64,000 nt of DNA from Burkholderia paludis. Its GTDB lineage: Bacteria > Pseudomonadota > Gammaproteobacteria > Burkholderiales > Burkholderiaceae. The DNA is taken from NCBI RefSeq assembly GCF_000732615.1, contig NZ_JPGL01000038.1, positions 23,524-87,523 of the forward strand, given 5' to 3'. A program made the translations under genes and the position numbers. Positions 46,706-54,894 of the stretch are shown piece by piece (the first letter of the stretch is position 1; every line of letters starts with the position of its first letter). The notes beneath the pieces are model-generated. The model made no database searches, was not told where the DNA came from, and saw only the letters and a program-made list of their open reading frames with translations.

Positions 46706-47806
46706 TCAGTGAATCACGTGCAGTTCGTAGCGGGCGTCGGCGCGATCCTCGACCGCGTCGCGCGTGCACAGGAACGCGTCCCAGCCGAGCCGCGACCCCG
46801 CGCCGAGCACGCTCGCGCCGACCTCGGTGCGCTTCAGCACCAGCTTCACCTCGTATTCGAGCGTGAGGCCCGCGAGCAGCGTCAGCATCCGCTCCAGCGC
46901 GACGGCCTTGGTGCCGCCGGGCAGGAACGCCTCGTAGTCGCGCTTGGACAGCGGGCCGACGACGATTCGCGCGCGCATGTCGCGCTGCCAGACGCGCTCG
47001 CCGACGAGCGCCGTCGCGCCAAGCACCGCGTTGACCTCGCCGAGCACGCTCAGCTGGTCGGGCGGCACGTCGTACCACTTGCCGACGAACTGGTCGATCT
47101 TCACCGGCACGCGGAAATAGTCCGACAGCGTGCGCTGCAGGTACGCGGCCGACATCGGCCGGTGCCGCGCGGCCAGCGCATAGCCGGCCACGGCTTCGTC
47201 GAGCACGCCGCCCACCCCGGCCGCGAGGCTGTCGCGCACCTCGTCGCTCGGCACGCCCGCGATCGCGAGCAGCAGCGGCAGATAACGTTCGTCGCGGTCG
47301 AGTTCGTAATGGAACGGCAGCCGGTATTTCTTCCACGCAGCGTAGAACAGCGCGGTCGCGCGGTTCGAGAACACGTCGAAGAACGCGCGGGCCGCGTGGT
47401 CGCGCTTCAGGTGCTCGCGTGCGACGATCTGCTCGGTGTAATGCAGCGGCAGCGCCCCCTGCCCGCCGAGCAGCCCGAAGAACGCGGGCGTCAGCTCGAC
47501 GTGGCCGAGCTCGCCGGCCGCGAGCGCGGCGCCGCGCTGCTCGGCCGTCTTGAGCGGCGCGCCGTCGTCGTCGAACGAGCGCGCCCCCTCGATCTCGCTC
47601 GGTGGAAAACCGAGCGACAGCGTGTTGCGGAATTCGATGCGCTGCGCGACCACGTCGCCCTGCCGCCATGCGCCGGGCGCGTCCGACGCCTGCCGCGCGA
47701 ACAGCCCTTCGAGCACGCGCACGGCCTGGAAGAACTCGAAGCGGTGCGGTTCGTCGAGCAGCGCGTCGACTACGCCAGGATCGATTCGCCGGTCCGGGGC
47801 TTGCAT
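46706..47806 (-). CDS. tssG: T6SS baseplate protein TssG
   Basis: This baseplate wedge protein of about 366 residues belongs to the TssG/ImpH family. HRFEFFQAVRVLEGLF (near residue 20) and EFRNTLSLGFPPSEI are family hallmarks. The ATG at 47806 overlaps the end of tssF by 37 bp and has GAGGAG upstream, within the tssF coding sequence. That indicates tight translational coupling of the two wedge subunits. Confidence 0.95.
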   Translation of the reverse strand: MQAPDRRIDPGVVDALLDEPHRFEFFQAVRVLEGLFARQASDAPGAWRQGDVVAQRIEFRNTLSLGFPPSEIEGARSFDDDGAPLKTAEQRGAALAAGELGHVELTPAFFGLLGGQGALPLHYTEQIVAREHLKRDHAARAFFDVFSNRATALFYAAWKKYRLPFHYELDRDERYLPLLLAIAGVPSDEVRDSLAAGVGGVLDEAVAGYALAARHRPMSAAYLQRTLSDYFRVPVKIDQFVGKWYDVPPDQLSVLGEVNAVLGATALVGERVWQRDMRARIVVGPLSKRDYEAFLPGGTKAVALERMLTLLAGLTLEYEVKLVLKRTEVGASVLGAGSRLGWDAFLCTRDAVEDRADARYELHVIH

Positions 47807-49605
47807 CGGATGATCTCCTCGCCGGTGCGCTTCGACACGACGACTAGTTGAATGAAACTGTTGAGGTGGACGTAGAGCCCGAAGAAGCTGTCGAGCACGC
47901 GCACGAACGACGCAAGGCTCGCGCCGACGAAATGCTCCTCGTCGATCGTCAGCCGGATCTCGATGCCGCGCACGAAGGTCGCGAACGGCTTGCCGGGCAG
48001 CCACTGCACGGCGCCGCGCTGCTCGACGCCGACGAGGCCGTCGATCTGGCGCATCGACACGGCAGTGCGCCGCAGGTCGTACAGCGTCAGCATTTCCTTG
48101 AGCGGCGCGAGGCCGTGCGCCACCAGCGACACGTGATTGAGCGCGAGGTGCGACACGAGCCGCCAGTGCGCGGCGCGGCCGCGCTCGAACCGCACGCTCT
48201 GCGTCGGACGACGCAGCAGCGAGATGCCGCTCGTCTGCGCGCCGCCTTCCTGGAACAGGTCGCCGCCCTCGAGGCCGAATGCGAGCATCGCCGGCAGGTC
48301 GCGGTTCGTGCAGGTGAGGTCGAGGCTCAGCGTGTCGGTCTGCGGCGACGTCGGCTCGAAGTCGATGTCGACGATCGAGATCTCGGTTTCGTAGCCGGGG
48401 CTCTTCTGCGCGACCCAGTCGTTGCGGCGCGCGAACCAGTAATGGCCGATCCGCGCCGATTCGCCGTGATGCAGCGAATAGAACGGCCGGAATTCGATCA
48501 CCGACTCCTCGTGCGCCTGCTGCCTGACGAGCTTCACCGAGTCGATCGCGTACACCTCGTACGCGAACGCCCGTCGTGCCTCGGCGATCACCGGATACGA
48601 CACCGCGCGGTGCGTGATGCGGATCGGTTCGCCGTGCTGGCGGAACAGGTTGACGATCGGCGTGCAGAACAGCCGGAAATGGCTCGCCGCAAGCAGTTCG
48701 AGCAGCCGTGCGACATGCGAGTCGCTGCGCACGTCCTGCAGCACGAGATGCAGCGTCACGCGCTGGCAGCGGCCCGACGCACGCGCGATCGCCGCGAGGT
48801 CGAAATCGACGAAATCGAACTTGTCGGGGAACGCGAAGTACTCGGTGAGCAGGCGATACGCGGGATGCGATTTCGCCGGGTAGTCGATCAGCGCATCGTC
48901 CTCGTCGAACCCGGCGTGCGCGATCGGCAGCTTGCGCAGCGCGGTCCAGCGGCCGTTGCGCTCGGGCTCGACGTACGCGCCGAGCACGTTGACGAACAGG
49001 CAGTCGGTCAGCGCGGCGACGAACGACTGCTCGCCGTGCAGGTGCGCGCGCAGCGTCGACAGCTTCAGCGCGCCGAGATCGAGCTGCGCGGCGAGCGATT
49101 CGAACGTGATCGAGATCACGCCCGTCGCGTTGGACGGCAGCACCGTCGCGCTCGGCGCGAGCGCGACCGGCGTGTAGCGCGCTTCCGAGATGCGGATCGG
49201 CGCGAGCGTGACGTCATAGGCGGTGCGGAACCGGCACTGCACGCCGCGGATCGGGCGACTCTTCAGCTCGGTGCCGCGCTGGATCACGACGGGCTCGGTC
49301 TGCTGGCCGGGCGACGCCGGCGTGAACTGCGCGATCGAGCACGACGGAAACGGCCGCAGGTAGTGCGGATACAGCACTTCCAGCAGCGCTTCGGTGAATT
49401 CGGGGTAGTCGTCGTCGAGCTTCTTGTTGATGCGCGCGCCGAGCAGCGCGAACGACTCGATCATCCGCTCGACGTGCGGATCCTCGCAATGCTCGCCGGA
49501 CAGCGCGAGCCGTGCGGCGATCTTCGGATAGCGTTCGGCGAAATCCCGCGAATAGCGCCGCAAAAACGATAATTCGCGCTCGTAATACGGCAGCAATTCT
49601 TCCAT
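47770..49605 (-). CDS. tssF: T6SS baseplate protein TssF
   Basis: This 611-residue baseplate wedge protein of the TssF/ImpG family opens with the invariant MEELLPYYERELSFLRRYSR and contains DPHVERMIESFALLGARI (about 45-60) and the LLEVLYPHYLRPFPS block. Full length. It forms the wedge with TssG and TssE, both adjacent. A 77-bp gap separates it from tssE. Confidence 0.96.
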   Translation of the reverse strand: MEELLPYYERELSFLRRYSRDFAERYPKIAARLALSGEHCEDPHVERMIESFALLGARINKKLDDDYPEFTEALLEVLYPHYLRPFPSCSIAQFTPASPGQQTEPVVIQRGTELKSRPIRGVQCRFRTAYDVTLAPIRISEARYTPVALAPSATVLPSNATGVISITFESLAAQLDLGALKLSTLRAHLHGEQSFVAALTDCLFVNVLGAYVEPERNGRWTALRKLPIAHAGFDEDDALIDYPAKSHPAYRLLTEYFAFPDKFDFVDFDLAAIARASGRCQRVTLHLVLQDVRSDSHVARLLELLAASHFRLFCTPIVNLFRQHGEPIRITHRAVSYPVIAEARRAFAYEVYAIDSVKLVRQQAHEESVIEFRPFYSLHHGESARIGHYWFARRNDWVAQKSPGYETEISIVDIDFEPTSPQTDTLSLDLTCTNRDLPAMLAFGLEGGDLFQEGGAQTSGISLLRRPTQSVRFERGRAAHWRLVSHLALNHVSLVAHGLAPLKEMLTLYDLRRTAVSMRQIDGLVGVEQRGAVQWLPGKPFATFVRGIEIRLTIDEEHFVGASLASFVRVLDSFFGLYVHLNSFIQLVVVSKRTGEEIIRCKPRTGESILA

Positions 49606-49682
49606 CGACGACCCCGAACCTCAATGTTTCCTGCCGGACCCTGATCCACCACCGGGCGGTCCGGCCCGCTCGGCAGCATGAT

Positions 49683-50168
49683 TCATTGCATTCTTGCGGC
49701 GCGTGCGCGCGTGACCGAATACTGCAGCGTGGACGGCTGCAGCATCGCGTCGAAACTCACCGGCTCCTCCGCCGGGTGCACGACGAGCAGCGCCTGGATC
49801 GCGAAGTAAAGCGCGTTGGTGGCCTGCTCGTTCAGCTCGAACGTCACCTGCACCTGCTGCAGGCGCGGCTCGTGGCGCGCGATGGCCTGCTGGATCGACT
49901 TGCAGATGAACGCGCGGTCGTAGTGACTCGCGAGGCTCAGCCCCGCAAAATCGTTCAGCCCGTAGGTCAGCACCGACTTCTGGCATTCCGGCAGCGCTTC
50001 CAGCTCGGTCTCGGTGTGTGCGATACGGGTGTTGAGGATCGCCTCGACGTCGCGGGCGACCGTGTTCTTGAGCTCGTCCAGCGACAACTGCCGCATCGCG
50101 GCCGAGGCCGGCAGGTGCGGTTCGTCGTCGAACAGCTTGTCGAGAAAACTCGGTTCGAATCGTTTCAT
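49683..50168 (-). CDS. tssE: T6SS baseplate protein TssE (gp25-like)
   Basis: This 161-residue homologue of phage T4 gp25 connects baseplate and sheath. The conserved arginine/glutamate region reads DVEAILNTRIAHTETELE, then CQKSVLTYGLNDFAGLS. The start codon lies 2 bp from the inner edge of the 314-bp inverted-repeat element, so its ribosome site (AGCGGAAGCAGG) is supplied by one arm of that repeat. Confidence 0.94.
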   Translation of the reverse strand: MKRFEPSFLDKLFDDEPHLPASAAMRQLSLDELKNTVARDVEAILNTRIAHTETELEALPECQKSVLTYGLNDFAGLSLASHYDRAFICKSIQQAIARHEPRLQQVQVTFELNEQATNALYFAIQALLVVHPAEEPVSFDAMLQPSTLQYSVTRARAARMQ

Positions 50169-50170
50169 AA

Positions 50171-50484
50171 GGGCCTGCTTCCGCTAATAACGGGCTTGCG
50201 AACGTGTATTGCCGGTCGTAGTGCAAGGAGTGACGAGCGCCGTTTGGCCTTGCCAAACGCCCCGAAGGAAGTCCCCTTGGGGGACAAGCGACGAACGACG
50301 CCGCAATACGGCCGGCACCGCACGTTCCCCTGTTCGGAAAAAGTCATTCGTGGGGCCGGCCCCCAGAAGGGCCGATCGCCGCGTCACACTCCTCGCGAAT
50401 ACGTCGGGCATTCGCTTCGTCGCAATCCTTGCGCTCGGCCCTTCCGGGGGCCAGCGCAAGCCCGTTATTAGCGGAAACAGGCCC
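50171..50484. repeat. 314-bp intergenic element with 30-bp inverted termini
   Basis: Positions 50171-50200 and 50455-50484 are inverse copies with one mismatch in 30 (they begin GGGCCTG and share CCGCTAATAACGGGCTTGCG). The interior holds further hairpins, such as CGTTTGG/CCAAACG and GTCCCC/GGGGAC. Short frames across it look like the artefactual repeat ORFs I associate with dispersed Burkholderia intergenic elements. No target duplication is visible. It lies between hcp and tssE in the transcript, and its arm supplies the tssE ribosome site. Confidence 0.75.
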
Positions 50485-50496
50485 TGATTCACAGCG

Positions 50497-50531
50497 AAAA
50501 CGGCAACGGGACGCTGCGCGTCCCGTTGCCG
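50497..50531 (-). terminator. Attenuator/terminator just after hcp
   Basis: Leftward, CGGCAACGGGACGC-(3-base loop)-GCGTCCCGTTGCCG forms a perfect 14-bp stem followed by TTTTCGCTG. It lies 9 bp beyond the hcp stop. The short T-tract suggests partial termination, leaving hcp mRNA more abundant than downstream genes. Confidence 0.7.
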
Positions 50532-50540
50532 CAACCGACC

Positions 50541-51044
50541 TTAGACCGCGTAGGTCTTGTCGTTCTTCGTCAGGCTCCAGGCGCCTTGCGTGTTGCCGCC
50601 CTGGTTGCCGCCGATCTTCTGCTGGGTTTGCTTCCACTGCACGGCTGCGTACTTCAGCGAGAACGTCTCGAGCGGCAGACCTTCTTCGCGAACGCTCGGA
50701 GCGATGCTCGAGATGATCACGTACTTGAGCTTGACTTCCAGATACTGCACGCGCTTGCCTTCACCGTCCGCGCGCGAGAAATGAACCGTCACCTCGTCGA
50801 ACGTGGTGCCGCCCGAAGCGTGCTGGTACAGCAGCGGGCTCGACGAATCGATTTCCTTCGTGAAAATCATGTCGCCGTGCTCGCAACGCGTCATCGTGTG
50901 ACCGCCAGCGGTCGATGCGGTTGCCGAACGCGGCTGAACGATCGAGTGATCCCACGATTTCAGTTCGATCCAGCCCTGGTGGTCCTTGTCCGCGGACTCG
51001 CCCTTCACCGCGGGACTACCAAACTGCAAGTGCATATGTAACAT
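50541..51044 (-). CDS. hcp: T6SS tube protein Hcp (TssD)
   Basis: This protein of about 167 residues forms hexameric rings that stack into the expelled inner tube. The sequence has the Hcp beta-barrel pattern (DKDHQGWIELKSWDHSIVQP, near 22-40; VEVKLKYVIISSI late). The ATG at 51044 begins MLHMHLQFG; the frame's earlier start at 51062 is not conserved. It lies 70 bp downstream of tssC. A hairpin and a repeat element follow it, consistent with a need for high, separate expression. Confidence 0.95.
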   Translation of the reverse strand: MLHMHLQFGSPAVKGESADKDHQGWIELKSWDHSIVQPRSATASTAGGHTMTRCEHGDMIFTKEIDSSSPLLYQHASGGTTFDEVTVHFSRADGEGKRVQYLEVKLKYVIISSIAPSVREEGLPLETFSLKYAAVQWKQTQQKIGGNQGGNTQGAWSLTKNDKTYAV

Positions 51045-51114
51045 GGCCCTTCGACTCCCCAAAGAGGTGGTTTTAACGTCCTACCCAGGCGGCCCGCCCG
51101 GGCGATTTACTCGC

Positions 51115-52605
51115 TTATGAATTTGCCGGTTTGGGCAGATCAGCGACAAGTCGCAGAGAAATCGAGAGCTCGTCGAGCTGAAAGTGCGGGCGCAGGAATG
51201 CGACCGAACGATACGAGCCCGGCTTGCCCGGAATCTCCGACACTTGTATGGATGCCTCGCGCAGCGGAAATTGCGCTTTCTGTTCCTGCGAGGCGTTATC
51301 GTCGAGCAGGACGTACTGCGAAATCCACCGGTTGAGGAAAGTCTCCACGTTCTGCGCCGATGCGAAGCTGCCGATCTTGTCCCGCATCATCGCCTTCAGG
51401 TAGTGCGCGACGCGCGATACCGAGAAGATGTACTGAAGCTGGGCGGACAGGACGGCGTTCGCATTCGCGCTGTCGGTGCTGTATTTCTTGGGTTTCTGCA
51501 CCGACTGCGCAGCGAAGAACGCGGCGTAATCTGAGTTCTTGCAATGGACGAGCGGGATGAAGCCGAGATCGCTCAGCTCCTTCTCGCGGCGATCGGTGAT
51601 CGCGATTTCGGTCGGGCACTTCAGCGCGACTTCGCCGTCGTCCGTCTTGAACGTATGGGTCGGCAGGTCCTCGACGAGGCCGCCGCCTTCGACGCCGCGA
51701 ATCGCCGCGCACCAGCCGAAATCGTCGAACGCGGCCGTCAGGCGCGCCGCGAACGCCCACGCGGCGTTGCACCACAGGTACTTGTCGTGGTCGGTGCCGT
51801 CGACGTCCTCGACGAAGTTGAAGTTCTCGGCGGTCTGGCCGTCCTTCGGATTGAACGGCAGGCGGCCGAGGAAGCGCGGCAGCGTCAGGCCGACGTAGCG
51901 CGAATCTTCGGCGTCGCGGAACGACTTCCACTTCGCATATTCGACCGTATCGAACACCTTGCCGAGATCGCGCGGCTTGCCGAGGTCGGAGAACGACTCG
52001 AGGCCGAGCAGCTCGGGCGACGCCGACGCGATGAACGGCGCGTGCGCGGCCGCCGCGACGTGCGACATCTGCTCGATGAAGTACATGTCTTCGGGCTGGC
52101 GCGAGATCTCGTAATCGCCGATCAGCGCACCGAACGGCGAGCCGCCGAACGTGCCGAATTCCTCTTCGTAGACCTTCTTGAACAACGCGCTCTGGTCGAA
52201 CTCGCTCGCGCCCTTGAAATCGCGCACGAGGTCGCGCTTCGGGGCGTGCAGTGCCTTGATCTTGATCGTCTGGCCCGTGTTGCTTTCCTTGACCAGATAG
52301 TCCATCCCGCGCCACGTGCTTTCGAGGCGCTGGAATTCCGGCGCATGCATCACCGCGGAAAGCTGCGTGGAAATCAGGCGATCGAGTTCCGCGACGCGCG
52401 CGTCGATCGTGGCCGACAGGTTGTCCGACACGATCACCGTGCCGTCGAGCACCTGGTGCACGAGTTCGCCGATCAGATCCTTCGCACGCGCATGTTCGGA
52501 ATCGGATTTCGCGACCTTGCTCTTCTCGACGATGTCGTCGAGCAGCGAAGTCCCGGCGGCGTATTCCGCACCGCTTGCCTGGGCCGCAGCCGTTTGCTGG
52601 TTCAT
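51115..52605 (-). CDS. tssC: T6SS sheath protein TssC (VipB)
   Basis: This 496-residue large sheath subunit is full length. Family features are LESTWRGMDYLVKESNTGQT (about 92), the FGALIGDYEISRQPEDM block, and CAIRGVEGGGLVEDLPTH (about 300). With TssB it builds the contractile sheath that is recycled by ClpV. It starts 15 bp after tssB. Confidence 0.97.
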   Translation of the reverse strand: MNQQTAAAQASGAEYAAGTSLLDDIVEKSKVAKSDSEHARAKDLIGELVHQVLDGTVIVSDNLSATIDARVAELDRLISTQLSAVMHAPEFQRLESTWRGMDYLVKESNTGQTIKIKALHAPKRDLVRDFKGASEFDQSALFKKVYEEEFGTFGGSPFGALIGDYEISRQPEDMYFIEQMSHVAAAAHAPFIASASPELLGLESFSDLGKPRDLGKVFDTVEYAKWKSFRDAEDSRYVGLTLPRFLGRLPFNPKDGQTAENFNFVEDVDGTDHDKYLWCNAAWAFAARLTAAFDDFGWCAAIRGVEGGGLVEDLPTHTFKTDDGEVALKCPTEIAITDRREKELSDLGFIPLVHCKNSDYAAFFAAQSVQKPKKYSTDSANANAVLSAQLQYIFSVSRVAHYLKAMMRDKIGSFASAQNVETFLNRWISQYVLLDDNASQEQKAQFPLREASIQVSEIPGKPGSYRSVAFLRPHFQLDELSISLRLVADLPKPANS

Positions 52606-52620
52606 CTCAACACTCCGTCG

Positions 52621-53136
52621 TCATTCGCCGTCTTTGTCGCCGCCCGTGCCCTTCGCGAGCTCCTGCAGCTGCTGCGTATTCTTCAGCACCTCGGACAGCA
52701 GATCCTCGAGCTTGTCGTTGCCGGCGAGCTTGTTGCGCAGGTCGGCAAGCTTCGAGCGCGCCTCGAGCAGGCGGCGCAGCGGCTCGACCTGTTCGACGAC
52801 TTCGTCCGGGCTGAAGTCCGACAGCGAACGGAACTTCAGGTCGACCGCGAACTTGCCGCCTTCCGGGCTCAGGCGGTTTTCCACCTGGAACGCGGCACGC
52901 GGCTCGATCGCCTTCATCACGTCGTCGAAATTGTCGCGATCGATGTTGACGAACTTGCGGTCGCGCAGCTTCGGCTGCTCGATCTCGGACTGGCCCGCCA
53001 GATCGCCGACGACCCCGACGACGAACGGCAGTTCCTTCACCTCGATCGCGTCGCCCTTCTCGACCTCGTAGGTCAGCTGGACGCGCGGCGGCCGTATTTT
53101 CTGCAAGCTTTTCTGAATGCTTTCTTTCTTGGCCAT
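52621..53136 (-). CDS. tssB: T6SS sheath protein TssB (VipA)
   Basis: This 171-residue small sheath subunit begins MAKKESIQKSLQKIRPPRVQ and contains the conserved LPFVVGVVGDLAG and KFVNIDRDNFDDVMKAI blocks. It forms a stable heterodimer with TssC, encoded next. It is 44 bp after the TPR lipoprotein gene. Confidence 0.97.
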   Translation of the reverse strand: MAKKESIQKSLQKIRPPRVQLTYEVEKGDAIEVKELPFVVGVVGDLAGQSEIEQPKLRDRKFVNIDRDNFDDVMKAIEPRAAFQVENRLSPEGGKFAVDLKFRSLSDFSPDEVVEQVEPLRRLLEARSKLADLRNKLAGNDKLEDLLSEVLKNTQQLQELAKGTGGDKDGE

Positions 53137-53180
53137 CTCGACGGCTCCCAGGTTAGTTGTGGTTATCGCGTCAGTTGCGG

Positions 53181-53807
53181 TCAGTTGCGCAGTGCGCCGA
53201 ACGGATCCGCGCTGCCCTTTTGCGCCGCGGCGGGCGGCGTCGGCGCGGTGGCGGCCGCCTCGGCGGTCGCTGCCGGCGCGGCCTTCGGACGGTGAACGAC
53301 CCGGCGCGGCGGACGCGGCTTCACGGGCTTCGGCTCCTGCGGGAACAACGCCGACTCGCCCAGCGTGTCGCGCAGCTGCTTCGCGAGCGCCTGCGCGTCG
53401 GACTTCGCGTCACCCGCGAGCGACGAATCCTGGCGCAGCTCGCCGAGCGACTGCGTCGCGATACGCAGGCCGGCCACGGCCAGCACGCTCTTCGCCTGAC
53501 GGTCGGTCGCATCGCGCTGCAGCGCTTCCTGCGCGGCGACGATGGCCTGGCCGTAGTGGTTCTGCGCGAACTGGATCTGCGCAATGCGCGACCACGGCTC
53601 CTCACGCGTCGGATCCGACTTCGCGAGTTGCTGATACAGGCCGAGGGCCTTGTCCTGGTCACCGGCCTTCGCAACTGCGTCCGCATCGGCCAGCGACTTG
53701 TTGAACACATCGGCAGTCGGCGGCGCGGGGGGCTGGCTCGCACAGCCGGCGATCACGCCGCAAGCCACTACTACCCCGGACAGTTTTGCGAAGAGACGGT
53801 CTTTCAT
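53181..53807 (-). CDS. TPR-containing lipoprotein of the T6SS operon
   Basis: This protein of about 208 residues has a lipoprotein signal ending at Cys about 18 (VVVACGVIAGCASQ). A helical TPR-like middle follows (AVAKAGDQDKALGLYQQLAK, then PWSRIAQIQFAQNHYGQAIV). The tail is Pro/Ala-rich. It is the first gene of the leftward core operon. Such lipoproteins recur at this place in Burkholderia T6SS-1 loci; a role in stabilising the outer-membrane side of the complex is plausible but not shown. ATG 53807 has GGTGGA upstream; GTG at 53819 is the alternative. Confidence 0.85.
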   Translation of the reverse strand: MKDRLFAKLSGVVVACGVIAGCASQPPAPPTADVFNKSLADADAVAKAGDQDKALGLYQQLAKSDPTREEPWSRIAQIQFAQNHYGQAIVAAQEALQRDATDRQAKSVLAVAGLRIATQSLGELRQDSSLAGDAKSDAQALAKQLRDTLGESALFPQEPKPVKPRPPRRVVHRPKAAPAATAEAAATAPTPPAAAQKGSADPFGALRN

Positions 53808-54180
53808 CGTTATTTCCACCAGCGCGTGAGTTTTAAATCGTAGAGAATCTGGTTCTTTTGCTTTGCAAGAAGCGCGCGGGTATAGTACCGATCAATTTTT
53901 CATAATTCAATCGTCGCGTGAAGAGTAATTCCTTTTAAAACCGGGCGCTACCCCCTTGAATGGCCGCTCGCAGCGGGCTCGCAGCGATTTTTCTTTCGGC
54001 CGGAATGGGCAAGTTTTACTGACTTCGCGACACGCCGCCCGGGCGGCGGAAAAAATTTCCGGACGCTCGCGATGACGCGGGCAAGCTTAATAGTTGAACG
54101 GTGCAATGCCGGGGATACACCGCAAACGCGCAAATACCCGGCAGTTTTGACAGGGATAAAGGCGGCACGCCGGAAACACG
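53808..54180. promoter_or_regulatory. Divergent T6SS promoter region
   Basis: This 373-bp gap separates the leftward (tssB-to-tssA) and rightward (tssJKL) units. It is AT-rich at 53820-53935, where the leftward promoter is likely (GGTACTATACCC could be a -10). A perfect 16-bp palindrome CGCCGCCCGGGCGGCG lies at 54033-54048 and GCTCGCAGCG is repeated directly near 53968. I see no clear sigma54 site. The short frames crossing it look spurious. Confidence 0.6.
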
Positions 54181-54792
54181 ATGAGATCGTTCATGATTCG
54201 CTACGCGCTGCCGCTACTTGCCTGCGCCCTTCTGGCCGGGTGTGCGGCCGCGCCGCTGCTCGGTTCCGCCGCGAGCGCCGTGATGTCCGCGGCCGGTGTC
54301 GGCAAGCCCGAGGTGCCCGATGCGCAAAAGCCGCCGCGCAACATCGGCATCACGCTCGCCGCGGCGCCGAACCTGAATGCCGCAACCGACAACAAACCGC
54401 TCGCACTTGTCGTCCGGCTCTATACGCTGAAGGACGCGACCTCGTTCCAGCAGGCACCGTTCGACGCCTTTACCGATCCGACCAAGGAAAAGGCCGCACT
54501 GGGTACCGACTTGCTGAACGTGCGTGAAATCACGCTGATTCCTGGCCAGCGCTATACGGCCACCGAAAAGGTTTCGCGCGAAGCGCAGGCGTTCGGCATC
54601 GTCGCGCTGTTCCGCGATCCCGCACTACAACGATGGAAACTGACGTTCGATCCGGTGAAATCGGAGAAATCCGGCATAATCATCGGCCTGCACAATTGCG
54701 CGATGACGGTCACCGACGGCACCGTCATCGCCCCGCAACAGGGTGCGCCGTCACAACCGCTGAATATGCTGTCTTCGGTCTCCTGCGGTTAA
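54181..54792 (+). CDS. tssJ: T6SS outer-membrane lipoprotein TssJ
   Basis: This 203-residue lipoprotein of the SciN family has a signal ending LACALLAGCAAAP (Cys about 21). The mature transthyretin-like domain includes LALVVRLYTLKDATSFQQAP and the late conserved ITLIPGQRYTATEKV. TssJ anchors the membrane complex to the outer membrane and binds the TssM periplasmic tip. The ATG at 54193 is an alternative start. It opens the rightward tssJKL unit. Confidence 0.94.
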   Translation: MRSFMIRYALPLLACALLAGCAAAPLLGSAASAVMSAAGVGKPEVPDAQKPPRNIGITLAAAPNLNAATDNKPLALVVRLYTLKDATSFQQAPFDAFTDPTKEKAALGTDLLNVREITLIPGQRYTATEKVSREAQAFGIVALFRDPALQRWKLTFDPVKSEKSGIIIGLHNCAMTVTDGTVIAPQQGAPSQPLNMLSSVSCG

Positions 54793-54894
54793 ACATGGCG
54801 CACGAATGTCAATTAACAAGAGTTAACAATTGGCGATCTAATTCGGGCACGAACGAATCGATTCCATCGCAACCCGACATTAACCGGATTTGAC

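Noticed and set aside
42822..46712. Plus-strand frame of 1,296 codons
   Set aside because: It is the exact antisense of tssA and clpV, with Arg/His/Asp-rich shadow sequence.
50209..50487. Short frames on both strands between tssE and hcp (for example 50165-50347)
   Set aside because: They lie inside the inverted-repeat element and look like repeat-encoded artefacts. No ribosome site or domain is present.
53820..54180. Sigma54 (-24/-12) promoter for the T6SS core operon
   Set aside because: Only a partial TTGCA-like -12 element is seen on the minus strand and the TGGC part is missing. I could not support it.
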